Positions 1-9,529 of a DNA stretch of 28,319 bases are shown in pieces. The position numbers and the translations under genes were made by a program. Positions within the stretch are counted from its first letter, which is position 1; each line of letters opens with the position of its first letter. The stretch comes from Physocladia obscura (taxonomy: Eukaryota; Chytridiomycota; Chytridiomycetes; Chytridiales; Chytriomycetaceae), in contig JADGJH010000140.1 of the NCBI GenBank assembly GCA_027596945.1, positions 1 to 28,319 of the forward strand, read 5' to 3'. The notes beneath the pieces are model-generated. The model was not told the DNA's origin and made no database searches. It was given only the letters and a program-made list of their open reading frames with translations.

Positions 1-1445
1 TATTTCACTTTTTGGCATCTGGAAATTTGGAGTATGCACTATTGGTCTATGTAAAATCAACAGAAATTATCCATGTGGTTCTGATTTGTGCTTCCAGACA
101 TACTCAAAGGCAATATTCAAATCTTTTTCAAATGTTTGGTGCAAAATTTATTGACTGGATATTTAAAATGACCATATGCCAGACAATTTCAAAACTATTT
201 CTACTTATGGGTATGCTGTTGATCTTTATACTTTTGAAAAATTATGCAAATTTCAAATTCAACTGAAACAAGAACGCTTCTCTTTACATTCAGGCTGCAC
301 AGCATCTAGAGCTGCCTTGTCACCCATTGCCCTGGTTGTCTGACTATATCCTGTCACCTGGGGGTTAACTTCTCTTTGAAAGCTGGTATTTGCTGGTCCA
401 ATCATCAAATGGTCCACTCCATTTCTGGCAATACTGTGGCCTCCTAGTCCTGGAGAATATGCTATCCAGGGATGGTGCACTAAAAAAGATATCCACTAAC
501 TCATTCCACAGCATTTCTAGAACTGTTCTGAGTGTCATGGAAGGCAGGGGGTGGAAGGGTGTAAAGAAAAGGTCAGCACTTATCCTTGGGCTGCTGTAAG
601 TTCAGTACAACAGCCCCAAGTGTCACTCTCCTGGTGGAAGACATGTGATGGTGCAGAGACACTGGTTGAGCTTGATGCACCACTGGCCTGTTTGTATCCT
701 GCAAACAACATGACATTTTTTGAAACATCTTCAATTTATTAATTCAACTCTACAAACCCAAAGAAAAACAGAACAAATTAATAAAAAAACCCAAAACATG
801 AATAATCAAAAAGAACCTAACAAACAGACAACCAATAAATTAATAAAATTATAAACAAAATATAAATAAAACAAATAAATAAATACAAATATTTACAAAA
901 TAATTATCAGATAAAGTCACGGGGTTTTGAATAAACTCAACCATGTGAGAATCTCACACTGCCACCATATAAAAAACGCCATCAAAGTAATAAAAATGAT
1001 TCTAAATTGACAAACTATTAGATTATCAAATTCAGAGAATAAATTAGATCTACTCCATTGGGTTTGTGCCCAACATCAACCATCAAAGCATGCTTGGAAA
1101 ACAACAATGCAATATCAAATTTATGGGAGTTGCAAGCTTATTGACAAAGAGCCTGTTTGCAGGCAGCAGCAATTGGTCTTTGGTATTTGTCAAAAAGCAG
1201 GGAGAAACTTTTTTGATGTGCTTGGTTTTCATGTTGTTGAATCCATTTGGCATGTGTTCCTATGCTTTTTTGGGGGGGACATTCCAAAACACAATGATCG
1301 CAATCAATACAGCAACATGATAGAGAATGGACATCTCTGCTGTGTATGGATACTTGACACAGGGTGCAGGGTTATGATCTTTTCCATTAGGCACATTGTC
1401 AGTTACCACTACCTAAAATATCTAGGTAACATAACAATCCCTTGG
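1..1445. other. Gene-poor, CG-depleted flank without a recognisable gene
   Basis: No intact gene could be supported here. A minus-strand open frame at 259-480 (73 codons) is the only notable stretch. I do not recognise its product, and the frame upstream of it is broken by several stops. CG dinucleotides are almost absent (I see them near 276, 917, 977 and 1299), while TG and CA are plentiful, the pattern of methylated and deaminated repeat DNA. Around 1070-1350 the minus strand has a weak resemblance to the ankyrin-type units found further on, too poor to call. Confidence 0.5.
735..905. repeat. A/T-rich low-complexity tract
   Basis: This stretch consists mostly of A with short AAAT/AAAC-type words (AAATAAATAAATAC and similar). 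It has no open frame and very few G or C. It is a simple low-complexity region with no visible function. Confidence 0.6.
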
Positions 1446-1449
1446 GGAC

Positions 1450-2640
1450 ATTTGATTTCCACCAGTTCAGAACTTTTAATGATGCATGGTCTAAAGTGTC
1501 TTCAGAGTATTTAAGGTCCAATTTTGATGCTTTCCACCAGTTAAAAATGGCAAAATGTCCATATATGGGTGCAAAGACCAAAGACCAAAGCATATTCTGA
1601 ATATTGAAGATCCAATTTTGAAACTTTCCACCAGTTCAGAACATCAACAGGCCAAGTGTTAGATTTAAGAAATAAAATGTGTTATACAAGCTGAATAGGT
1701 GTTAAATAATATTTAATAGAATTGGAAATAGAAGTATTATTTATTAAATGACTGAGAAAGAAAATAATATTTATTTCATTCACAGCAAACTTCAGAATAT
1801 GGACTAAATGTTCTAACTTTATCTTTTACATTTAAACAATTTTTTTTGCTAAGAAAATTGGTTTTGAATCAATATTGAGGCATTAGAAATGAGGCACAAA
1901 AGTTTTATTTTGAGGTACAGAATTGTACATTTTAAAATGTTGTTTGATTCTTGGAAATAGATAATAAGATCTTAAAACTAAATTATACTTTACTGAGCCA
2001 ATTCCATCAGTTCAAGTGAATCCACCTTCACAGGATTCAACACCAAGCACTGTCCATAGCATTTTCAGAGTATTTAAGATACAATTTTGATACTTTCCAT
2101 CAATTCAGAAAGTCAACATGTCCATATATGGATGCAAAGTCCAAAGCATATTTCAAGTATTTAAGATCCAATTTTGATGCTTTCCACCAGTTCAGAATGT
2201 CTACATCTCTATATTCCAATGCCATGTCCATAGCAAATTTTGAGTACCTAAAAGCCAATTCTGACATTTCCACCAGTTCAAGACATCAACTAATGCCCTG
2301 TCCATAGCATCAGTCCACAAACTATATTTTAAGTTCTGTGGAAATAAGCAAGGGATATTGAGGAGTTCGGAAATTTTCTGTTTTGACACTTTAACATTTT
2401 TTCATTTTGTCAAGTTGTGTGCTTTCTGCGAAAACTTGACAGGTATGATCCTTGTTTGATATTGAACAGTTCATTAAAATAAAAGGACGTTTTCTGCAAA
2501 AACTTCACAGATAAAAGCAGTCAAGTATCTAACATCTAATTCTGACAATTTCCACCACTCCAAAATGCCAATATGTCTATTCAACAATACATGGTCCATA
2601 GCCTTTTTTGTGTATTTGAGATCCAATGATAAAAATTTGT
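1450..2640 (-). pseudogene. Decayed ankyrin-type repeat gene, at least eight units
   Basis: Read on the minus strand, the motif L-N-W-W-K recurs, followed by (A/V)-S-K-L-x-L-K-Y-(S/L)-E and A-(M/L)-D-x-A-S-x-x-G-H-V. This is an ankyrin-type unit of 29 residues that I associate with large chytrid and amoebal ankyrin families. On the plus strand the shared word TTTCCACCAG, or a close variant, begins near 1456, 1531, 1625, 2001, 2094, 2181, 2267 and 2549. Neighbouring copies at 2094/2181/2267 are 87 and 86 bases apart, so a one-base frameshift is visible. The TGG to TGA change near 2095 gives an in-frame stop, and unrelated sequence splits the array at about 1660-1985 and 2330-2525. The product would have been a repeat scaffold protein. 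It is clearly broken, and the family name is an inference from motif memory. Confidence 0.6.
1994..2290. repeat. Best-preserved part of the 87-bp ankyrin-unit tandem array
   Basis: Four successive units are recognisable, starting at about 2001, 2094, 2181 and 2267, each with the plus-strand order GTCCATAGCA, then ATTTAAGATCCAATTTTGAT, then CTTTCCACCAG. Spacing is 93, 87 and 86 bases. The period corresponds to 29 codons, so the DNA repeat is explained by the protein repeat and is not a satellite. Confidence 0.6.
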
Positions 2641-3572
2641 TGAAATTCCATGACCAGTGGCAACAGTCTGGAATAATTCACTGGAAAAAATAATTAGTCC
2701 ATTAATTCTTTGTGTACAATAAATAAGAATTGAAATACAAAGCTTTTATTAAAGATTTGCAATTCAAGTTTTAATCATTACTGAGATGCCCTAATAACTG
2801 AAATAGGCTATCTACAGTGATCACCACACTGAAATAATGTGTAAAGATAATAAAGTACACAAGAAACATCATACAAAATATTTCTGTATGTTTTTCACCT
2901 GCCTTATTAAACAGCATTTCTTTATCATTGAGTAATGCAACATATACACATAGTGACACTTTCACGACTTGTTATGCATAAATGAGACTTCAGCTTGTGT
3001 AGATAGCAAGGGTAACATTGTAATAATCAAAGAGATGAATAAAGCTGTACTTTTGGCCAAGGGCATTATTGGTACAACAGCTCATGCTGCTGTAGTGGTA
3101 CTTTGTGTAATGTGCCACAATGGGCTGTAAAGATAGAACTACTTTTATTACTCATTCACAATTGATGCTAGGAGACCCTGGAAGCCTAGAAATGACTCTG
3201 TATTAATTTTATGTACTTGTAACATCATGTTATATGTTTTACAAGTGATGGATTGATATGCAAGTTTTTCCAAATGCTCTAACTTTGAAAATTTACATGG
3301 AAAAATGGAAAAATTGGTGTCATCTACCAGAATCTTGATTAAAGACACCACTGGTATCACCAAAAGTGACAAATAGAGTATTTCCCACTTAGCTAAGATA
3401 CCAGGTGATCAATCAAGCCACAGTGACATCAAGACACTGGAAAATGTATAAAAATAGTTGGTTTCTTTTCTGAAAGTCAAAACAAATCAATAAAATTATA
3501 TCATCTCTAAAACCCCTTGTTACACACAGTAAATCAACAAAATTTGCAGTTAGCAATAATAATTGTCCACCA
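2641..3572. other. No gene seen
   Basis: CG-poor, AT-rich sequence with only short open frames that resemble nothing I know. It lies between the ankyrin array and the F-box-like segment and may be eroded coding sequence of one former gene, but nothing in the sequence proves that. Confidence 0.4.
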
Positions 3573-3836
3573 TTACAAAAGTTCAATATTTCCATTATTG
3601 CTAGTGTTATCAAGAGAGGTACCTTGAAGAACTGTGATAAGATGGTTTTGGCAATAGGTCCATCTGAAGGAAATAGTCAAAAGATATTGTTGCTTGACTG
3701 GGAGGAAGGAACAAATGTGCTGAGCAATTTCAAATGGCAACTTAATTGTACAACTGAAAATTAAAATATGAGAGTTCTGAAAAAGTTTAAAAACATTTTC
3801 CCTTTCTACAGCCACCATTGACTCAAGATTCCACAA
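3573..3836 (-). pseudogene. Possible F-box-like N-terminal remnant
   Basis: An 87-codon minus-strand frame contains L-P-F-E-I-A-Q-H-I-C-S-F-L-P-V, close to the first helices of F-box domains (L-P-x-E-I-x-x-x-I-L-x-x-L-P). It lies upstream, on the same strand, of the ankyrin array at 1450-2640. F-box plus repeats is a common architecture, so this could be the 5' end of that dead gene. The link is inference: about 930 bases of undecipherable sequence separate the two. A chance open frame remains possible. Confidence 0.3.
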
Positions 3837-4684
3837 TTCAGCCTTGATACACTTGAACTGAACTATTTTTGGAAAGTGATAAAAAAATATCTCAAGAGTA
3901 AAGAGTATTTTTTGTGATGAAGTTCTGCTCTAAAGTTGGGTTTATATATCATTTTTTCCAGAAGTATCAATTAAAATTATCAATTCTTTCAGTTTCACTT
4001 CCCCACAAATAACGCAGCAACACCAAAACAACATGAGATAGCACCAAAGCATCCAATTTCTTAACTCAGGATCACTTTGATATCCTTGGCTAATCTCACC
4101 AACTGTAGAGTTACTAATTGAAATAGGTTGCCATGATTAAAACAATAGTTAAATGACAAGTCATACAACTGAACAATTGTAGTTCCATAGTTAAGATATT
4201 GTGTACTTTCAATGCTGATTCTACTGCTGTCAGACAAAGGATGTAATGGTTGATTGGAAGTAGCATATTGAAAAACTATTGATATCTTTTTTGAAACTGA
4301 AAGTTATAAGATGAAAAAATACAAACTTGATGTTGATTTGAGAATATTTATCATGTGCCAATGGCAGGTGGATTTTCCCTTGAGTTTGTGCACAATAGTT
4401 TTGGGAGTTAATCATGAATCCAACTTGATATTTGCTCTGAGTAAGAAACAGCCTATTCCATGCTTGAGTTGCTTAATGGATGAAATTTTGAACTTTTTCA
4501 TTCAAGTTTGCAGCATGATAAAATAAGAGGTGGACAAAAGAAGATTGATGCTGTTTCACTGCCAATATGATAAAGAAGCTTGTATTCACACAATTTTCCA
4601 GCCTTCCAACCCAAAACCATCAAAATGACAAACAATAAAAAACATCACAACACAACATAATCCAAGAACATTGTCTTTACATAC
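3837..4684. other. No gene seen
   Basis: CG-poor sequence. A 61-codon minus-strand frame at 4230-4415 and its plus-strand counterpart at 4311-4526 show no family features. It may contain the eroded 3' part of the RING relic that follows, since that relic reads on the minus strand toward this region. Confidence 0.35.
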
Positions 4685-5110
4685 ATGAGTGTAAAATCAG
4701 TGATAGGATTGTGGCTGTGTCCACATTTTTGGTTGTTTTGAAACAATTTAACAAAACAAGCCTGACAAACAGCATGGCCCCATCTCAACATGACAGGAGG
4801 TCTGACTTCTGTTCCATATTTTCCATAGCAAATGGTACAGTTGAGGTTAACTGGGATCTATTCTTCATTGTCAATGATCTGTCAGAGTTGTTTGAGTTTG
4901 GCTATAAGTTCATCTGGTGTAATACCAATTGGAATGGGTTCAAAATTTGGATGGTTGTTGTTAAGAGCCCATTGAAGAACAGTAAAAAGACCACCAAGGC
5001 TTTTTCAATGTTGGCAAATGTTACAAATAAGTTCATGATATAGGTGTTTCTGGTTTGCAGTAGAATTTTGATTGAAATGAACCCATTCAAGTGGTTTAAA
5101 AGTCATTTTG
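4685..5110 (-). pseudogene. RING-finger protein relic with in-frame stops
   Basis: One minus-strand frame reads through about 140 codons with only three stops. Near the middle (about 4850-4700) it shows a RING-like zinc site: C-T-I-C, ten residues, a position that reads W in R-W-G-H where Cys is expected, H, C-Q-A-C, then K-C-G-H. The expected second C of the closing pair is also lost. An earlier C-N-I-C-Q-H segment (about 5015) is a further zinc-ligand-like cluster. Two of the stops are TGA (CAT-TGA-AAA and CTC-TGA-CAG), which a CGA to TGA change would produce. The third is TAG. It was probably an E3-type or other zinc-binding protein. It is not functional as it stands. Confidence 0.55.
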
Positions 5111-5828
5111 TGGTTAGAATCACAAATTTCATTGTGCTTATATAGATTTTGCTATATTTTAATCAATAGTTTTCAAAGCAATGCATCATTTTACATATTC
5201 CAGAACATCTTTTGTCAAAATCATTTAATTTATGTGGAAGAGCATCATGTGATACTTGCTGCACTGTGAAAATGAAGCAGCACCAGTCAAATTTAGTTTA
5301 TTAATAAAGATATTAAGCTATTTATTAACTAAAGAGAACAGTGATTTGTCTAAAGTCAACAAAAACTAAGTGACAAACCAACTTCCATTCACTATAACAT
5401 CAATCATTTTGAGTTATAAGCAATGACAGAAAAACAACATTTGTTTGATTTTTCTCAAACATATTTTCATTGAAGAGAAAAACCCAAAGATGCCTTTATA
5501 CTACACTGACTCACTCCACCACAGAGCAATACAGCCTCAACATCAATAATTCTATTCTCACTAAAGCATTTTGCTTTGAGCTATGCAGGAAAAGACTCCA
5601 CTAATTCAGCACACTTCATATTGGTAGAAGTATGGACTTTTGTAATAATGTTTGTCACACTTTTAAAACAATTAAAGAGAGCCTGCAGATTCCAATCTAC
5701 TACTCCACACAAGTATGTTTTTGATACACAATAATTTGAGAGTTTAAAGTTTGTAATGGACTCTTTACAAAGGTTTTTGTCCAGGAAGGCAACAAAGTAC
5801 CATATTTTGGTTATTCGGACAAAAGAAA
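5111..5828. other. CG-poor sequence up to the polymerase kappa start
   Basis: No gene is supported. The minus-strand frame at 5581-5916 runs antisense into the first exon of polymerase kappa and has no family features. The composition changes abruptly near 5815: no CG for several hundred bases, then CG in nearly every line. The polymerase kappa promoter must lie at this border. I see no clear TATA or other core element. Confidence 0.45.
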
Positions 5829-8701
5829 ATGGCTGAATCAGCACTAGCCGTTTCAGACGAATGCAAAAACGAATACAGCATGCGCATAGAATCATCTGTT
5901 TCCTGCGAGCCGTCAAATTTGATTGCTGAAGTCAATGTGGCGAAACATAAGGAGGAAACTGCCGAACAAACCGTGAAAGAAGATCCGGCGAAACAAAGAA
6001 ATGCTAAGCTTCTCGCTTCGTCGCTTCTTCAGAATCCGAACAAGGCCGGAACCGGAGGGCGTTCAAAAGATGAGATCAACGCCATTATATTAGCTGCATC
6101 AAAGGTGAGTCACGTGGTGCGTGAGTCAACGACAAACTAAGAAATGGGTTAAGAATTCTGCTTTCACCAAAAAACAAACAGAAAAGATGGAAAGACTTGG
6201 AAAAGAGATTCAAGAATTGCAGGAACGAGCTGCTGAATTTTCCGCCGAAGATATCGCGGCTAGTGCGTTTGTAGTGACGAAGATGGTTGAAGTCCAAGAA
6301 GAAAAACGAGATTTGAGCCGAACAATTGTTCACATCGATATGGATGCTTTCTATGCCTCTGTTGAAATTTTGGACAGACCTGATTTGAAAGAAAAGCCAA
6401 TGGCGGTTGGGGGACCTGTGAGTTGTATGTTTTTATTTTTTAGCCTGAGTTTCATAAAATAGAAATCTGGCGGAACCTTGTGTACGGCAAATTACGAAGC
6501 AAGAAAATATGGCGTCCGTTCTGCGATGGCCAGTTGGGTATTTTTATTTTAGTATTATTACTATGTGTTAAACTGAAGTTGAAATTTAATGCAGCTCACA
6601 TCGCCTTAGCTCTATGTCCCGAGTTGATCATATTACGCCCGGATTTTCCAAAATACCAAAAGAAAGCAGAATTAATCAGAGCTGTGTTTGCTGTGAGTGA
6701 CCAAAAATAATGAAACTTTAATTAAATACAGCTTTTAAACAAAAAACAGCGTTATCATGAAAAATATATGCCAGTTTCACTCGATGAAGCTTATTTGGAT
6801 TTGACAGGTTTTCTTCAAAAGCATCCTGAAATAACGGCAGAGGAAACCGTTCAGAAAATGCGACAAGAAATATTCGAAGCAACGCAAATTACTGCAAGCG
6901 CTGGAATTGGCCCAAATAGGTTTGTAAACAACAGAAAAATTTTGCTTTTATCGTTCTGAATTTAAGTTTTGTTTGCAGAATGATTGCAAAAGTATGTTCC
7001 GATTTGAACAAGCCAAATGGGCAATATATTGTTAAATCAAATATTGAAGCCATTATCGAATTTATGAAAGATTTGCCGATTCGTAAAATTTCCGGAATTG
7101 GTAATGTCGCCGAACAATATTTAAAAGCATTTGGGGTTGAAAAGTGTGGCGATTTGGCATCCCGACTGCCGTTATTATATCTTGTTCTTTCACCAGCGCT
7201 CTTTTCGCATTGTGTTTGTAAATTATTTTTATGATTCAAAGTTTAAATTATAAAAATAAAATAAAATAAAATAGATTGATATCAGTCTTGGAATCGGGTC
7301 GAACAAAGTCGACAGAGATGATAATGCAATTCCAAAAGGAATGGGTCGGGAGCAAACTGCAAAAATGAATGACGCTCAAACAATGTACAAGGAGTTAGAA
7401 GAACTTGCAGCCCAGCTTGAAACTGACCTTGCAGAGTCGAGTCTTACTGTGAGTAAAAAATTAGTTTTATTATTATTTAAATCTTCAAAACCAGGGCCGC
7501 TGTATTTGCTTGAAAATGAAAGATCAGTCATTCACAGTGTCGCAACGATCAAAAACTCTCCAGAACTATATTTCCAGCGCCGATGATATTTTTTCGATTG
7601 GACAAGAGTTGTTGGTTAGAGAGTTGCAAGCCAATCCGAAGCTGAAATTGAGATTAATTGGTTTGAGAATGTCATCGTTGATATTGACCGCGAGTTTACA
7701 AGAAAAGAAAACAATGGTAAATAAGGTCTCATAATTATTGTAAAATAGTATCATTTATTCCAAAAAACCAGTTTATAAAAAACGAAAATGAAGAAGCCGA
7801 AAAGGCAAAAACTGAATTAATGGCCGAGTGTCCAGTATGTCAAAAAACAATCGAAAAAGTTTTGCTGAACTTGCACGTGATCTCGTGCCTTGACAAGCAA
7901 GACAAGATGATTGCAGCATCATCCCAATTTAAGTCCTCTGTCTGGACGAAATGCACTAACGCGCTTGGATCATCTTCGTTCTCAAACTTTGCAACGTTTG
8001 AGCAATCGACTGCCGAAGCAAGTGCTGTTGAACATATCGAGGAAAATGTGCAAGGCCTTTTGCAAAAAAGCAATAATATTGAGAATTATGGAGTAAAAGA
8101 AACTCCAGATTCAAGATTTCTCGAATGCCCAATTTGCTTTGAAGTTTGTTCAATGAATGTCGCCGAACATCACGTGGAGGATTGCTACGTGAGAACAACT
8201 TATCCCGAAATGCATGAACTGTGGAAGCATTCAAATCCTAATTCTTCTGCTGAAAGAAACACCTCGAATAAAAGTTCTGAACAAAATTCTTCAATTCAAA
8301 ATGCGACTTCTTTGTCGACCTGCAAAGTAGAAACCAGCTGCAAAAACTGTGGATTCGAATTTGTCACAGCCGAAATTGGAGAGGATCATATAAGCTGGTG
8401 TAAAAAAAGAAGTGCTTCTGCCCGACCTCAAAGCAATTCCAAAAAACCCAAAAAAATTGCCCGTATGTCACCTGTCAAGCAGGATCATGGAATTACGCAA
8501 TACTTTGGCAAAGCTGAAAAGCCTGTGAAAAATGGGATGGGAACGGGCTCTGAGCTTACAAACAAGGTCAATGATCCATACTCTTCATCGCAGGGTAAAA
8601 AACTACGCGGAGTAGATTATCAATCATGCCCTTTGTGTAGTCGAGATATTCCGAAAGCTTTTTTGAATGATCATGCAGCTGATTGTTCTAGCGAGAAATA
8701 A
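5829..8701 (+). CDS. POLK: DNA polymerase kappa (Y family), nine exons, four UBZ4-like fingers
   Basis: Translesion DNA polymerase, nuclear, DinB branch. Inferred exons: 5829-6104, 6142-6417, 6463-6532, 6595-6692, 6732-6919, 6979-7213, 7275-7448, 7495-7716, 7772-8701, giving 822 residues (human POLK 870). Catalytic acids are visible in D-M-D-A-F-Y (D158, D160) and S-L-D-E-A-Y (D258, E259). The kappa-type N-terminal extension (about 1-150) and the thumb H-h-H region P-I-R-K-I-S-G-I-G follow family order. The tail has four C-x2-C-x11/12-H-x3-C fingers starting at C533, C632, C703 and C799, the UBZ4 pattern that binds ubiquitin, probably on PCNA. I-T-Q-Y-F at 754-758 looks like a PCNA-interaction box whose leading Gln is Asp. 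The start was chosen as the first ATG in frame with the conserved extension. The first intron is only 37 nt. Confidence 0.93.
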
Positions 8702-8729
8702 GAACTATATTTTGTTTCACTTAAAAGAG

Positions 8730-9512
8730 TCAATTGGCAACAAAGCTAGTATACGCAAGAACAGCGCCAGAGTCGGCGTTAGCAATCACGGATCCATTTT
8801 CTGAGACAAACTGCCAAACTTTCACAGCGGTTTCTCCTCCTTCAGTCAAGTAAAACCCAAGAGTTGATTTCCCAGGAACGATGGAAACAAAATCCGGACC
8901 AAGTAATTCGTCACTGGCAGCGCCGAATGCGGTTGAAACAGCGAGAGCGGCTTCAACAGCAGGAAGATGTTGTTGAGCTTGAGCTTGAACAGGAGTGCTG
9001 ATAGAGGAGAAATCAACAAATGAAGATGTTGCGCGCACGACAGAACCCTTGGCAACGACAACGTGAAGCTGGGTATTCAAAATTGGAAGGCCGTCAATCG
9101 TTTGGCCCACATAAACATGCGACACGGGAGATGCAGTGCTGGTTGAAAGAAATAATTCAATAATTGATTCCCAAATTTGCCTTGACTGCACTTTAACGCC
9201 TTTGCTCAACCCTCAATTATACTCCACTGCTTGATAAGATGCGATAAAACAATCTATACTCAACTACGACGTCGTTAGCACCGCCGTCGAGCCGCCGAAC
9301 CGCGCCTCTGCAGCCCGTGCCACCCGATCAAAGAGGTCTTCGCTTTCGTTGCCCGAGTCCGAAGCGGAAACTAGAGGCGGTACTAATGCAGGAAAATCTG
9401 AAATCACGCGATCGGATGGTTTCCACACCGCAGCAAATCCGCTTGTTGTGTTTTGGTTGTGGCGTTCCGAATGAACAACCGATGATGTCATTTTTGAAAC
9501 TTTTATTCCCAA
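8730..9512 (-). CDS. Fungalysin (M36) propeptide-only protein: FTP and PepSY-like, no protease
   Basis: Two inferred exons, 9512-9268 and 9138-8730, joined by a 129-nt intron, give about 217 residues (210 if the second Met at 9491 is used). The join restores a fungalysin/thermolysin propeptide (FTP) pattern: A-R-F-G-G...S-H-V-Y-V-G-Q-T-I-D-G-L-P, then a PepSY-like module ending A-D-S-G-A-V-L-A-Y-T-S-F-V-A-N and a TGA stop. In M36 proteases this is the inhibitory, chaperoning prodomain, and the zinc catalytic domain (H-E-x-x-H) follows it directly. Here the frame stops at that point, 28 bp from the polymerase kappa stop. No signal peptide is evident. GSK3 ends 17 bp upstream, so no separate promoter space is visible. 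It could be a stand-alone inhibitor-like protein, or a truncated gene whose frame has not yet decayed. The family call is fairly sure; the function is unknown. Confidence 0.7.
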
Positions 9513-9529
9513 AAATCTAGAAATGGCTT

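Noticed and set aside
1..5815. Repeat-induced point mutation (RIP) as the cause of the CG-poor flank
   Set aside because: Classical RIP depletes CpA in favour of TpA, but CA and TG are abundant here; CpG-specific decay fits better. A computed RIP index would settle it.
5581..5916. 111-codon minus-strand open frame before polymerase kappa
   Set aside because: It overlaps the clear polymerase kappa first exon antisense, has no family features and spans the composition border.
6880..7240. Minus-strand open frame within polymerase kappa
   Set aside because: Antisense to well-supported catalytic-core exons.
8730..9209. M36-like gene as a single 159-codon exon starting at 9209
   Set aside because: The first about 24 residues do not fit the family, whereas splicing at 9267/9139 joins an upstream frame that restores the FTP pattern A-R-F-G-G...S-H-V-Y-V.
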